64,000 nucleotides of DNA from Litsea cubeba (taxonomy: Eukaryota > Streptophyta > Magnoliopsida > Laurales > Lauraceae): the NCBI GenBank assembly GCA_012931725.1, contig CM022946.1:48973893-49037892 (forward strand), read 5' to 3'. Position numbers and translations under genes: made by a program. Under the pieces are notes generated by a model, which was given only the letters and a program-made list of their open reading frames with translations, did no database searches and had not been told where the DNA came from. Shown here piece after piece: positions 31,165-41,400 of the stretch (within the stretch, counting starts at the first letter, position 1; every line of letters begins with the position of its first letter).

Positions 31165-33760
31165 TGTTGATCCAAAAATGTCATTTTGCCTCTTCAAGAT
31201 CCAAAGAGCTACATGAAGTCGCAACCTGCCATAAATAGGCAATGCTACTTCCAAAAAATCAAATCTTGTCAGAATCAAATAAAAACTGCAAGATCCTTCA
31301 AGACAGCCAAAAGAGGAGTACACAAGAAGTTTCGGGCCATTTCAAAATCATTTGGCCTAACTTTGCTTCTCCGACAACTGAAAAGGAGCTCCCAGCTGCG
31401 AAAGCATTGGAGACACTAAATCTTCGATCGGAGCCGATGGATGGTCTCAAAATACATCTAAAAGGCTCCACGTCAAGTTCCGAGTCAAACCGACAACGTT
31501 TGGCCCTACATCAACCCTCGAATATCTAAATCAAGCCTCTCATCGGTGAGAACCACCGAGGCCATCACTCATCAGATAGAGCACATGGACGGCTTCAAAA
31601 TGTTTATAAAGGGCTACACGTCAAATTTCAGGTCATTTCGACAACATTTGACCATAGTTTGACGCTCGGAAGCCAAATCAGGCCTCTCGGCGGCGAAGCT
31701 CTCCAAGACCATGGTTTCCAAGACAGAGCCTATGGATCATCTTAAAATGACTCCAATAGGTTCCCTGTCAAATTTCAAGTCAATCGGACATCGGTTGACC
31801 GCACATCAAACCGCGACATCTTCATCGCGATAAAAGCAAGTCTACTGGTGATAGGACCCCAAACGGCTTCAAAACTCAAACAAAAGCTTATGGTTGGTCT
31901 TATTTATTGCTCAGGAGGCTTCATCCCAAATTTCAGGTCATTCCGACATCGTTTGACCCAGTTTCAGCTTCTCACGAAAAATCGGCAGCTTTGCGCGACA
32001 AAGTCTTCGGCTTTCTCAGAAAATTAGAAACTTTGCAAAACAAAATGAAAGGATTCTCATCAGGTTTTCTACAGGGAAATCAGGCCAATAAATGATCAAA
32101 AATGTTAAGAAAAAATATAGAAGAAAAAAGAATCGAAAAATAGTAAAAACGGACACAAAACGGGACAAAAGGTGGAAAACCCCCCCTCAGGGTCGCAGGG
32201 GCCTGCGACCCTGGGGCCCGGGATCGCCCGGTGGGCCCCGGAAACCCCGTTTTTCGGCCTTTTTTTGAGATTCGAAGCGTCCGGCCTCTGGTATTTTCCA
32301 AAATTCATACTTTTGAGACACCAAATCCTCTGACATCCGTAAAAAATATGGGTTAATCATCAAGAGTATCGAAAACAACATTGATCACCACCCGGTCAAC
32401 CAAAAAAGTGTGCTTTCTACCCGACCGATCGAGAAATCGACAGGACAGATGGCACCGACCCACTGTTGGCAACCGACACCTGAAGTTACATGGTCATCCG
32501 ATGTCGATCTACATAAAGATCCATCGATGACCACCGCCAGAAGAATCCCAAAAGACGCGGCACGGCCCGTGACTCTTCGACTGCTCGGTGACCACTTAAT
32601 GCGATTAATTGACTAGTTTTATTACAGTCATTAATCCATTTCTTTGGACGGACCAATCCGAAGCAAGCATTCGGGAGTTACAAGTCAAGAGATTCATGGC
32701 ATTTAACCCATGAAACTCCTCCCATCATGGCGATTAAAGGCAATTAAATGCCCTCAATCTCCTCCGGCCAATCAGAAGCCAAGAAAAAGGAGTTACAAAA
32801 TAAAGAATTCAATCTTGTAACTCCTCCCTTTATGTAGCTTTATGACAATTAAGGCTCATAAACCCTCCTAAATGGCTACCTAAAAGCCTATAAATAGGAG
32901 AGCATTCCAAAGAATTCCAGATGGAAAGAGAGAAAGATCGGAAGATCGAAAAAAAACACAGAGACACGGACAAAGCACAGAAATTCAGAGAAGGAAAAGA
33001 GAGAAAACTCTGCGGAAGTTCTACACCAACCACCGCTACAAGGTGACAAAAGTCCCTTGGGGGGTACCCCCCCCCCCAAGGTCCTTGCCTTCTCCTTCTG
33101 CCTCCAAATGGCTTAGACGTGGTATTTCAGCCCGTCTACTCGGCTTTTTATTGGACATAGGACCTTCTTTTGGTCTTTATTCTCTAAAAACCTGAGGTTA
33201 TAGCCAAGCCAAGCGAATCAATAGTATCCTCTGTTCTCATCTGCATGGATGATGGTGAAGTCCACATATGGCTTGCGACCGTCAATCTGAACGGGTTCTC
33301 CACAATTTCCTGAGAAGTTAGATCCTCCTTTTCTTGCTTTTCATTGTAGTTTGTATTTTTTTAAAAGAGACAAAAATCACAACTCTTGTCTTTCATTATT
33401 GATAAGGATTCTAAATCGGCTATAAACGCCAAAATCAGCTATAAACGCTAAAAATCGGCTATAAACGCCAAAATCGGCTATAAATGCCAAAAAAATTGCC
33501 TTTCACGGCAAATCAAGAAAATGTCTCTTTTCTTAAATATATGTGCAATGGAAAACTTGAAAGAAGTTGATTTCCTTTTTAGTTGCGAAGGTTGATCTCC
33601 GGATCACCACTTGCAATTCCAAGTAAAATAGAAAATCTGGCACACCCACACAAAAGAAATGTTGATGCACGCCCTTGTCCCCCGGTTACGAAAGGGTCGG
33701 ACCCAACGGACTCCCACGTCCGCCGACCTCGGTAGGATCAGGCAGGAGCGCGGTCCATCA
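31165..33760 (+). repeat. T1 3' LTR
   Basis: 2596 bp, TGTTGATCC...GGTCCATCA. It contains a GC-rich pair of inverted repeats (32188-32239), a TATA box (32889-32896), and the CGGCTATAAAYGCC array (33416-33490). It matches the 900 bp of 5' LTR in the window. No TSD can be checked because the left flank is outside the window. Confidence 0.92.
32188..32239 (+). repeat. Two GC-rich inverted repeats in the T1 LTR
   Basis: CAGGGTCGCAGG (32188-32199) and its complement (32202-32213) are separated by two bases. Next, GGGGCCC (32213-32219) pairs with GGGCCCC (32233-32239), with inner CCGGG/CCCGG-like pairing. Confidence 0.85.
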
Positions 33761-34617
33761 GCCTAGGCCAAAATTTAGCTTTGGCTTAGACCAAGATTGG
33801 TCACATACTTAGGCCAAAAATGGCCCTGCTCTACTCAATCAAAATTGGTCGTATGGACCAATTCATATGGCTCAGGCCAGAAATTTGCCACAAATCGGCA
33901 TTAATTCATAGTGGCTCAGGCTAGAAATTGGTCATAGATTGGCATGGATTAATTCATATGGCTTGGGCCATAAATTGACCACAGATTGGCATGGGTTAAT
34001 TCATATGGCTCAGGCCATCATCAATAAAGGTTGTTCTCATGGACTGGCTCAGAAATCGACTTGAGCCCAACTCAACCAAAATTGATCATGTGGTTTAGGT
34101 TAGGCCTAGGCCAGAAATTAGCTTGGGCTTAGACTAAGATTGGTCACATACTTAGGCCAGAAACGACCCTCCTCTACTCAATCAAAATTGGCTGTATGGA
34201 CCAATTCGTATGGGTCATGCCAGAAATTGGACACAAATTGGCATTAATTCATATGGCTCAGGCCATCATCAACAAAGGTTGGTCTCATGGCCTGGCTCAG
34301 AAATTGACTTGAGCCTGACTCAACCAAAATTGATCATGTGGTTTAGGCCCAAAAATTTGGCTTGGGCTTTATTGGACCTAGGATGATATGGTTATATAGG
34401 TTGGCTTGAACCTATATTAATCATAATAATCTCCCTCGTGAATCCAAGAGATCTTGACGGGACCCACCAAATTCATCAAGGTACAACTCCATGCCATGCA
34501 GTGGTCGCCAATCATTGGCTTGAGGATGGGTCCGGTGGTTAAACTGATTTAGTCCCACTTGATCAAGATCATGTTAAGCATTGATGATGATGTATATATA
34601 TTTTTTATCTTCCAACA
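33761..34617 (-). repeat. T2 LTR edge with internal 343-bp tandem duplication
   Basis: GCCTAGGCCAAAATTTAGC at 33761 recurs at 34104 in a near-copy, with a third partial copy near 34335. The text is built from GGCTCAGGCCA, AATTGGCAT and TTAATTCATATGG words. The segment ends, in + orientation, TCCAACA at 34617, which is the LTR start on the minus strand. No gene is seen. Confidence 0.6.
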
Positions 34618-34620
34618 GAT

Positions 34621-34633
34621 GCCCCCTTCGAGG
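34621..34633 (-). promoter_or_regulatory. T2 polypurine tract
   Basis: The complement reads CCTCGAAGGGGGC, followed by ATC and the LTR start. Compare CTCGAGGGGGCATT in T1. Confidence 0.65.
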
Positions 34634-34919
34634 ATTGCCGACGAGTAGTTTTCCGGTGCAGGCTTGCCACGAACCCGTCGCGTCACAATTTCTCCATATG
34701 GGCTCTCTCATTGGGCTCGTCCATTAAAAAAAGCCCCGCTCTCTGTTTTTTTATACAGGTCCAACTTAAGCCCAAAACCCATATGTGGAGAGAAATCCTC
34801 TTATTTCAAAATTTCAAAACTCTAAATCGAGGATCTGCAATTCTCCGCCCTAGCTCTCTCTCGAGGCATTGATTTTTTTTTAATCTTCGATTGTTTCCAT
34901 CCCGGATCACGTCTACCTC
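34634..34919 (+). other. Upstream region of the T2 PMD gene
   Basis: No reading frame of note. A TTTTTTTATACA stretch near 34745 could be a weak TATA box for the + strand gene starting at 34920. Confidence 0.35.
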
Positions 34920-36290
34920 ATGTCAAGTGGTAAGTGTAGTCTTCTCTTTTATTATTGCTCTTGTTTCTTGTCATTGAATCAGCCATCGATCTGGTTTCAA
35001 CAAAGGGCATATGCAAACTTGATGTATAACTTGTACATCCTTTTTCAAAGGTGCATGGATACATCAGATAGTTATTGTGTGTGTGTGTGTGTTTTTTTCT
35101 TTTTGTACTGGATCTCTATACGTATAAGTGTCTTCAACGATGGAAGGGTTTTTTGTGTGCCCTAGACCATAACAGGGGTGAGCCGTCAATATGGTGAAGG
35201 CTCACCATAAAAATGTCTTCCAATCAATAATCTATCCCGTGTACACATTTGACCAAGTCTAGTCATAAAGGATAATTTTGGTATTCTGATGTTTCCTTTG
35301 CCTGATGCTTTTTTTTTTCTTTTTCTTTTTACTGTTCTCATTTAATTTTTTTTAGCAAACAAGATCATCGTACCAGATGGTCATTCAGAACAAGATTTAG
35401 CCAAACAGAGAGCTAATGAGGCATTGGAGAGGGAGAGAGCTAATATCTTAGCCACCAAGACCATTAGTTACTAAGGGTTATGGCCGCCAATATTACATGG
35501 AAGAGTCGGAATAAACTAGATAGCATTCGAAGGCCGGAACTTTTATTTGGCGACCATTATCCTTACGAGGACATTCTTTCAGAGAAGTCGACCACGTCAT
35601 TTATACACGAAGGAGAATTATACAATACAGGAAGTAGGCACCACATGACTAATTCGTTAAAGACCCTCTCATCTCGTTATCAATGAATTGATAGTGGGAT
35701 AATTTGGACTTCAGGTGCTTGTTATATGAAACTTGGCATTTTCAAAGAGGGTGGTCTGGATTCTAGAGTTGATTCAAAAAGGATTGTGACCACTATGCTT
35801 GAGCTAGCATTCATGATGAATCCAATGAGGCCTTGTTCACAACTTCACACTAGCTGTTTCCATCATGAATGGTATGGGAGGTTGGAATGGTGAATTTAAA
35901 TTGAAGGGGTGGTATCATATTTTCCGTGCTTGGTGGAATGGTGAATTTAAATTGAAGGGGTGGTATCATATTTTCCGTGCTTGGTCAGTATGGACTGATC
36001 AAATAGTTGAAGCTTTTGGACACAGGCTACATCAAGTTGGTCTCTTGAAGGCAATACGGGCCACCTAGTACAATGTTGACTACTGCAATGGAGTGTACCA
36101 GGCCATGTTGGAGACTTTCCTTTCAAGGTCAAATACTTTGCGTGATGCCAAATGGAGAACTAGGGTTCGCACTCCATGAAATGGCTGACATTTCAGGTCT
36201 CCCTGTGGTTGGGGATTTGTACGAGGAATATGTCGCAACAGTTGATGACATAAAGGGAGAATCAAAAAATTTTAGACTCTTAAATGCAGA
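34920..36290 (+). pseudogene. T2 PMD gene, N-terminal part (broken)
   Basis: ATG 34920 opens a 10-nt coding exon (34920-34929, M-S-S plus one base), followed by GTAAGT. The acceptor TTTTTTAG is at 35355 and coding resumes at 35356 in matching phase, running to a stop at 35472. Further fragments in other frames follow: a segment beginning MAANITWKSRNKLDS, one with WTDQIVEAFGHRLHQVGLLKAIRA, and one with the PMD-like ALHEMADISGLPVVGDLYEEY. The last two align with WKSWTDRVLLIGRAILKEAG and LKELSSITGLPILGKLYEEF of the T1 antisense gene. A 51-bp in-frame duplication (35884-35985) is present. The gene is cut by the LINE at 36291. Confidence 0.75.
35884..35985 (+). repeat. 51-bp (17-codon) direct duplication in the PMD gene
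   Basis: The unit starting GGAATGGTGAATTTAAATTG occurs at 35884 and again at 35935, with no visible difference. It keeps the frame. Confidence 0.93.
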
Positions 36291-37380
36291 TTTTTTTTTT
36301 TTTTTTGGAAGAGCCGAAGGTCACCCTCATAGTAGCACCGTCCCAAGATTATAGATAAGCCCTCACTTATGGCGGAGGAAAACCGTGGATACACGCAAAG
36401 CAACAGGGAGAATAACAAAATAAAAACTCAAAAACCTCCCAAAAGCCAAACCAACAAACGAAACTAAACAAGCCTATATAATAAAACAGCGCTAAGAAAC
36501 AGGCCTAAATAAAACAAAACAACCTCTAAACAGGCCAAAGAAAACCAACAAAACAAACTCAAACTCTAATGTACGGCAATCTCAAATTATCAGTACGAAT
36601 GATGCCTTTCAGAAACCTCTGCAAATGGTTGATATCATTGTAGATGACATTCCGATGAAGCTCACCCTGTTTGGCCAAAAAATCAGCGGCTTGATTTCCT
36701 TCCAGATATTGATGCACTACCCGAAAATTCATACCTTGAAGCTCGGAGACAAGTTCCTCCCAATAGTCCCACAGATGCCAAAGAGTACACTTATTTTTGA
36801 GAAACCAATCCACTACAATATTAGAATCACTTTCAATAATCACATTATAGCAAGATAAAGTTTTACACAGATGGATACCTTCCAAAATAGCTTTCAATTC
36901 TGCACCATTGTTAGTACCAAAACCGAAATAAGTCGAGAACGCCCCTTTTAGGTTACCATATTTATCACGCACAAGACCCCCACCTCCTGAAGTGCCTGGG
37001 TTATTTCGATAAGTCCCATCACAATTTAGTTTCACCCAACCACTCGGCGGCTTTGACCACACCACAAGCTTGCAATTCTTGATTACAGGGTCGGGATTAT
37101 CAACATGAAGCACTTTCAAGAGATGTCTATCTTGAATCGACAAAGACTTGCAGCATTTAATTTGACCGGCCAGAATAGTCACCTGTATCTGGATTGATCT
37201 CCACACATGATCTTCATTAGCTAACTCTCCCTCCATTCTAGCTTTACATCTCCGGCTCCAAAGACACCAAGTGATGATACAAGGCAATAAACCCATGAGA
37301 GTCCCCGTAATAGAAGCCTTTTTTGCCAAGCACATCCAAGCCGAAAATCTAGCTTTCCAAGAAGCAAAAACCATACACGG
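36291..37380 (-). mobile_element. L1-type LINE, 3' part with RNase H
   Basis: A T16 run at 36291-36306 on the + strand is the poly(A) tail of a minus-strand LINE. The frame 37374 to 36559 (271 codons) carries an RNase H domain: LNCDGT, NNGAELKAI, IESDSN and NQAADFLA give the D, E, D, D residues. An RNase H after RT is normal for plant L1 elements. The T3 insertion at 37380 splits the element; its upstream part resumes at 49926. Confidence 0.88.
37376..37380 (+). repeat. T3 target-site duplication (left)
   Basis: CACGG, repeated at 49921-49925. Confidence 0.92.
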
Positions 37381-38335
37381 TGTGTGGGGAAATTCCCAGA
37401 GCTACAGGATTAGGCTAATCACAGCCATCATACGGGGCTAAACATTCTCACGTGCCATCCGCGTGCCATCCGCGTGGCACCGGTCTCATCCCGGCTACCA
37501 GGGCAGAGGCCTTGGCCGACATCATACATCTCCAGGCCGCAAGCGCCGAACTGGATCACCTCGGGCATCATCTCGGCAGAGAGTCCACATCGGCAAGGCC
37601 ACCCCGGACGCTATCTCCACAGATAACCCTGCCTCGGCTAAAGCCACCTCGGCTGAAGAAGCCAGAACAGTAACCGAAGCGAGAAAGAACCTTCGCCTAG
37701 ACCCCTCATCCCCCACGTCACCAGACACGTGGAAGGATAGGGTCACGATCTAGTGGGACAGACACGACGTCCAGCCGCCCACTATCTTCGCCAGATCGCC
37801 ACGTGGCAGCATCCAGCGGCTGAGGCCACATCAGGGCAAGGCCCGAGGGCAGATCCGCTGGTATTCCTACCGCCAAAGGCGCCCAACACAATCTGGCCCA
37901 ACAAGACATGCATTTAATGCAATGTGGGCTGACCCGACTGGCATTAAATGCTGAGTGGGCCGGATTAGACCGCATTTATTACTTTGTGGGCTGATCATGA
38001 CTTCTCAGTCAGATCATGGGACCCACACCCAGATATTCTCTGAGAGATACGATCCATCCCTCTATAAATAGACCTTCAAACACCATGCAAGGTACGCACA
38101 TCCCATACACAGAGCCCCTACTCTGTCTCTCTTCCTCCTCTCCTTCCATTGTTCCAGTCCATACACTGACTTTGGCATCGGAGAGCCTTGCGCCGCTCAG
38201 GCCAGGGTCCTCTGACTGTTTGCTACTCCTTTTCAGGCTCTCGGACGGCATCCAGACATCTCAGACACCATCATCTTCACGGATAAGTCCTGTAAGGCAC
38301 CCTCTTATTGTGGGTCATAATTTTCTGCACCTACA
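37381..38335 (+). repeat. T3 5' LTR
   Basis: 955 bp, TGTGTGGGG...GCACCTACA, with TATAAATA at 38063-38070. The same sequence occurs at 48966-49920 with no difference seen by eye. Confidence 0.97.
38063..38070 (+). promoter_or_regulatory. TATA box, T3 5' LTR
   Basis: TATAAATA, about 270 bp before the LTR end; matched at 49648-49655. Confidence 0.72.
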
Positions 38336-38337
38336 AT

Positions 38338-38355
38338 TGGCGCCGTCTGTGGGGA
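38338..38355 (+). promoter_or_regulatory. T3 primer-binding site
   Basis: TGGCGCCGTCTGTGGGGA starts three bases after the LTR end. This form is common in plant Tat elements. I did not assign the tRNA with certainty. Confidence 0.85.
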
Positions 38356-38424
38356 AGAAATATCCCAGCCATCCAAACCTCTCAAAATCTTCCCAATCTT
38401 CCTAACCTCATCCTTTCAGAAGCC

Positions 38425-41400
38425 ATGCCTCCGAAAGCTAAGAAGGGCGTAGAATCTTCAGGAGCAGCGCTCGCGCTGCCACCACCACCAACGGAAGTCC
38501 CTCCTCAGGGGCAATCCCGCGCGGTGCAAGACACGACTCCAGCGGAAGTCCCTCCTCAGGGGCAGTCCCGCGCGGTGCAAGGGACGACTGCAGGCGAGGG
38601 CCGCCTGGGCTCCCAACCCTTTGTCGAGATCCCTTTCCAAGAGGGAGTCGAGACCTCACTCTCAGCGGACGAGGTCCCGCCACCCGGACGCGATGAGCAT
38701 CAGCATCAGCGTCCTCGGAAGGACAAGGCCGTGGCCGTGGGAGAAACGCGCCACGCTCAACCCCCCAAAGAGGCTCCCGAGGCTGCCCTCCTCCAGAAGC
38801 AACTCCGGAAGCAAGAGCGGATGATTCGCAAGCTCCAGCAGCAGCTGAAGGCAGTGCAAACTGCCTCCTTGAGGGAGGTCTCTGAGCCCCAAGGGAAAAA
38901 GAAGGGCGCTCCCAGCAAGGCGACCCAGCCTCCTCGTGAGGACCTCAGACATCATCTGGACCAGAAACGGGGCCAGATTCGTGACGAAGGCTCGAGCAAC
39001 AGCCGGAGTCACCATAGTCGCGATGGCCGAACTCATAGCCATCACAGTCCGAGCCGCCCCAAGCGAAAGTCCAGAGCTCAAACTCCAGAGGAGGACGACG
39101 AGCAGGAGTGGTTCGACAAACGTGTCAGGCGAGCTCTCCAGCACAACCTGGATATGCGGGACCAGAAGCAGCTCTGCGGTCACACTGATCTCGGGGGCTC
39201 TCCCTTCACAAAGGAGATCGAGCGCACCCCCTTGCCCAGGAAGTTCTCCGTCCCGCGGTTCATCCCCTACGACGGACTGTCAGACCCATCTGCACACCTC
39301 CGACACTTCTCCCAGAAGATGTCTATCTGGGGAAATGAGGGCCACCTAAACTGTAAGATTTTCTCCTCCAGTTTGGGCGACCTCCCCCTGAAGTGGTTTT
39401 GCTCTCTCCCAGAGCAGTCGATTCCCAGTTGGAAGGAGCTCCAGCTCTCCTTCCTGAAGAAGTTTCAAGCTTACACCGTCGTCCCCAAGAAGGAAGGGGA
39501 CCTTATCGCCCTGAGAATGAAGCAGGGCGAGACTATCGCCAAGTTCACCCACCGATTCTGGGCGATTTACAGCCAGATCGAGGGCGCAAGGGAGGGGATA
39601 TCCGTCTACGCCTTCCAGCATGCCCTGATCCCCGGCAGCGACTTGCGGAAGGACTTGGCCGGGGACACCCCGGAATCCATGTCAGAGTTAATGTCCCGGG
39701 TGAAGCGCTTCATCGCTCGGGAAGAAGATGAGATCCGAGCTAAGGATCGGGACGGGCATCCAGAGCCCGAACAGAAGAATAGCCAGCCTCGGCAAAGAGG
39801 CGGGAGGCCCTCCCAGAAGCAGGAGTCCAAGCGGGACTGGGCCTCCAGTTCGACGAAGCCTTCGTCGTCCAGGTCTGGGGGCAATTGGAAGCCCAGACCT
39901 CCCTCCAACGCCGGTCAGAGCGTCAATGTCGTCTTCAAGGAGCCGATATACCGCATCCTGGCGAAGATCAAATCCAAGCCGTTCTTCAAGTATCCCCCGC
40001 CCATGAAGTACGAACCCAGCGAGGGCGCCCGGAGCAAGCTCCACTGCGCCTTCCATAAGGGCAACGGGCACAAGACTGAGGAATGCAGAACTTTGCAGTG
40101 GTATCTGGAGAAGCTGGCCAAAGAGGGCCACATTCCAGAATTCATCAAGGAGGGTGATGCCGGCGGCAGCGAGGGCCGGGCTCACCAGAGCACGGCCCCG
40201 GCTCCAGACAGCGAGGACTCAGAGAAGATCATCAATGTGATCCATCTGGCATCCTCGGCTCCCGCTTCCTCGTCCCGGGGAAGCTCCCAAACCCGTGCCG
40301 AAGCCAGGCGGGCTTCGCACGAGAAAGAAGTGATGAAAGCCGACCTCGCCCCGGCATCCAAGAAAGCCCGCCGCGACAAACCAGCCATCTCGTTCTCGGA
40401 TCGAGATCTAGAGGGGGTCCAAGTCCCTCACAACGACCCCCTGCTCCTCACCATGAAGTTGAGAGACTTCACCGTGAAGAGGATCCTCGTCGACTCCGGC
40501 AGTTCCTCCGAGGTCCTCTACTACGACTGCTTCAAACGGATGAAACTCTCCGAAGCAGACCTCACGGAGGTTCGTGCACCTCTCCTAGGGTTGTCCGCAA
40601 CACCAGTCTACCCCAAGGGTAGAATCACCTTGGAAACCCAAGTTGGCGGAGCCTCCGTGACAGCCGACTTTCTGGTTGTGGATGCCCCTTCCCCCTACAA
40701 TGTCATTCTGGGTAGGACGTGGCTCCACAAGCTAGAGGCAGTTCCTTCTTCCTTCCACCAAAAGCTGAAATTCGTCCACGAGAACGAAGAAGGCAAGCTG
40801 GAGGTAGTCACAGTGAAGGGAGACCAGCAGCAGGCCAGGCAATGCGTGTTAGCCGCAGTTCCAGCAGTAAAGGAGCCAGAGCGCGTTAACCTGGCCGAAT
40901 TCGAAAAGGGCCTCGATGAGATCGGCAGGGACCCTGAGAAGAAGAGCATCGAGGACCTAGCCGAGGTCAGGCTAGACCCGGCAGACCCAGACCGTTTCTT
41001 CCTGATCGGCACCCAGCTGTCGGACGAAGAAAGGGCCGAACTCTCTCGGTTCTTGATGCAGAATGTGGACGTCTTCGCTTGGAACCCAAGTGAGATGCCC
41101 GGGGTCGACCCTGAGGTCATGTGCCATAAGCTCAACGTCGACCCCGACCACAAGCCAGTAGTGCAGAAGGCCCGCAGAACCGGGCTGCAGCAGACAGACG
41201 CGGTCGTGGAAGAGGTCGACAACCTGCTAAAAGCAGGGGCCATCCGGGAAGTCCAGTACCCGGTATGGCTGGCCAACACGGTGGTCGTCAAGAAGAAAAC
41301 TGGAAAGTGGAGGGTGTGCGTAGACTTCACCGACCTGAACAGGGCTTGCCCTAAGGACAGTTTCCCCCTCCCGAAGATCGACCAACTGATTGACGCCACC

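Larger units (their letters stand above)
1..33760 (+). mobile_element. Element T1: large degenerate Tat-like Ty3/Gypsy retrotransposon
   Basis: Positions 1-900 recur at 32840-33760 with small indels and roughly 3% substitutions by eye, so they are the two LTRs of one element whose left LTR is cut by the window. Between them, in + orientation, lie a primer site, a repeat-rich leader, gag, protease, RT, two RNase H domains, integrase, a repeat spacer, an antisense PMD gene and a polypurine tract. An extra RNase H after the usual one, and an extra antisense gene before the 3' LTR, are known traits of the plant Tat lineage. Without the two Copia insertions the visible part is about 21.7 kb. The coding part is full of stops and frameshifts, so this copy cannot encode its own proteins. 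Confidence 0.9.

Noticed and set aside
37452..38251. Several 70-96-codon frames repeated at 49037-49836
   Set aside because: They are duplicated only because they lie in the identical T3 LTRs; they overlap each other on both strands and show no domain.
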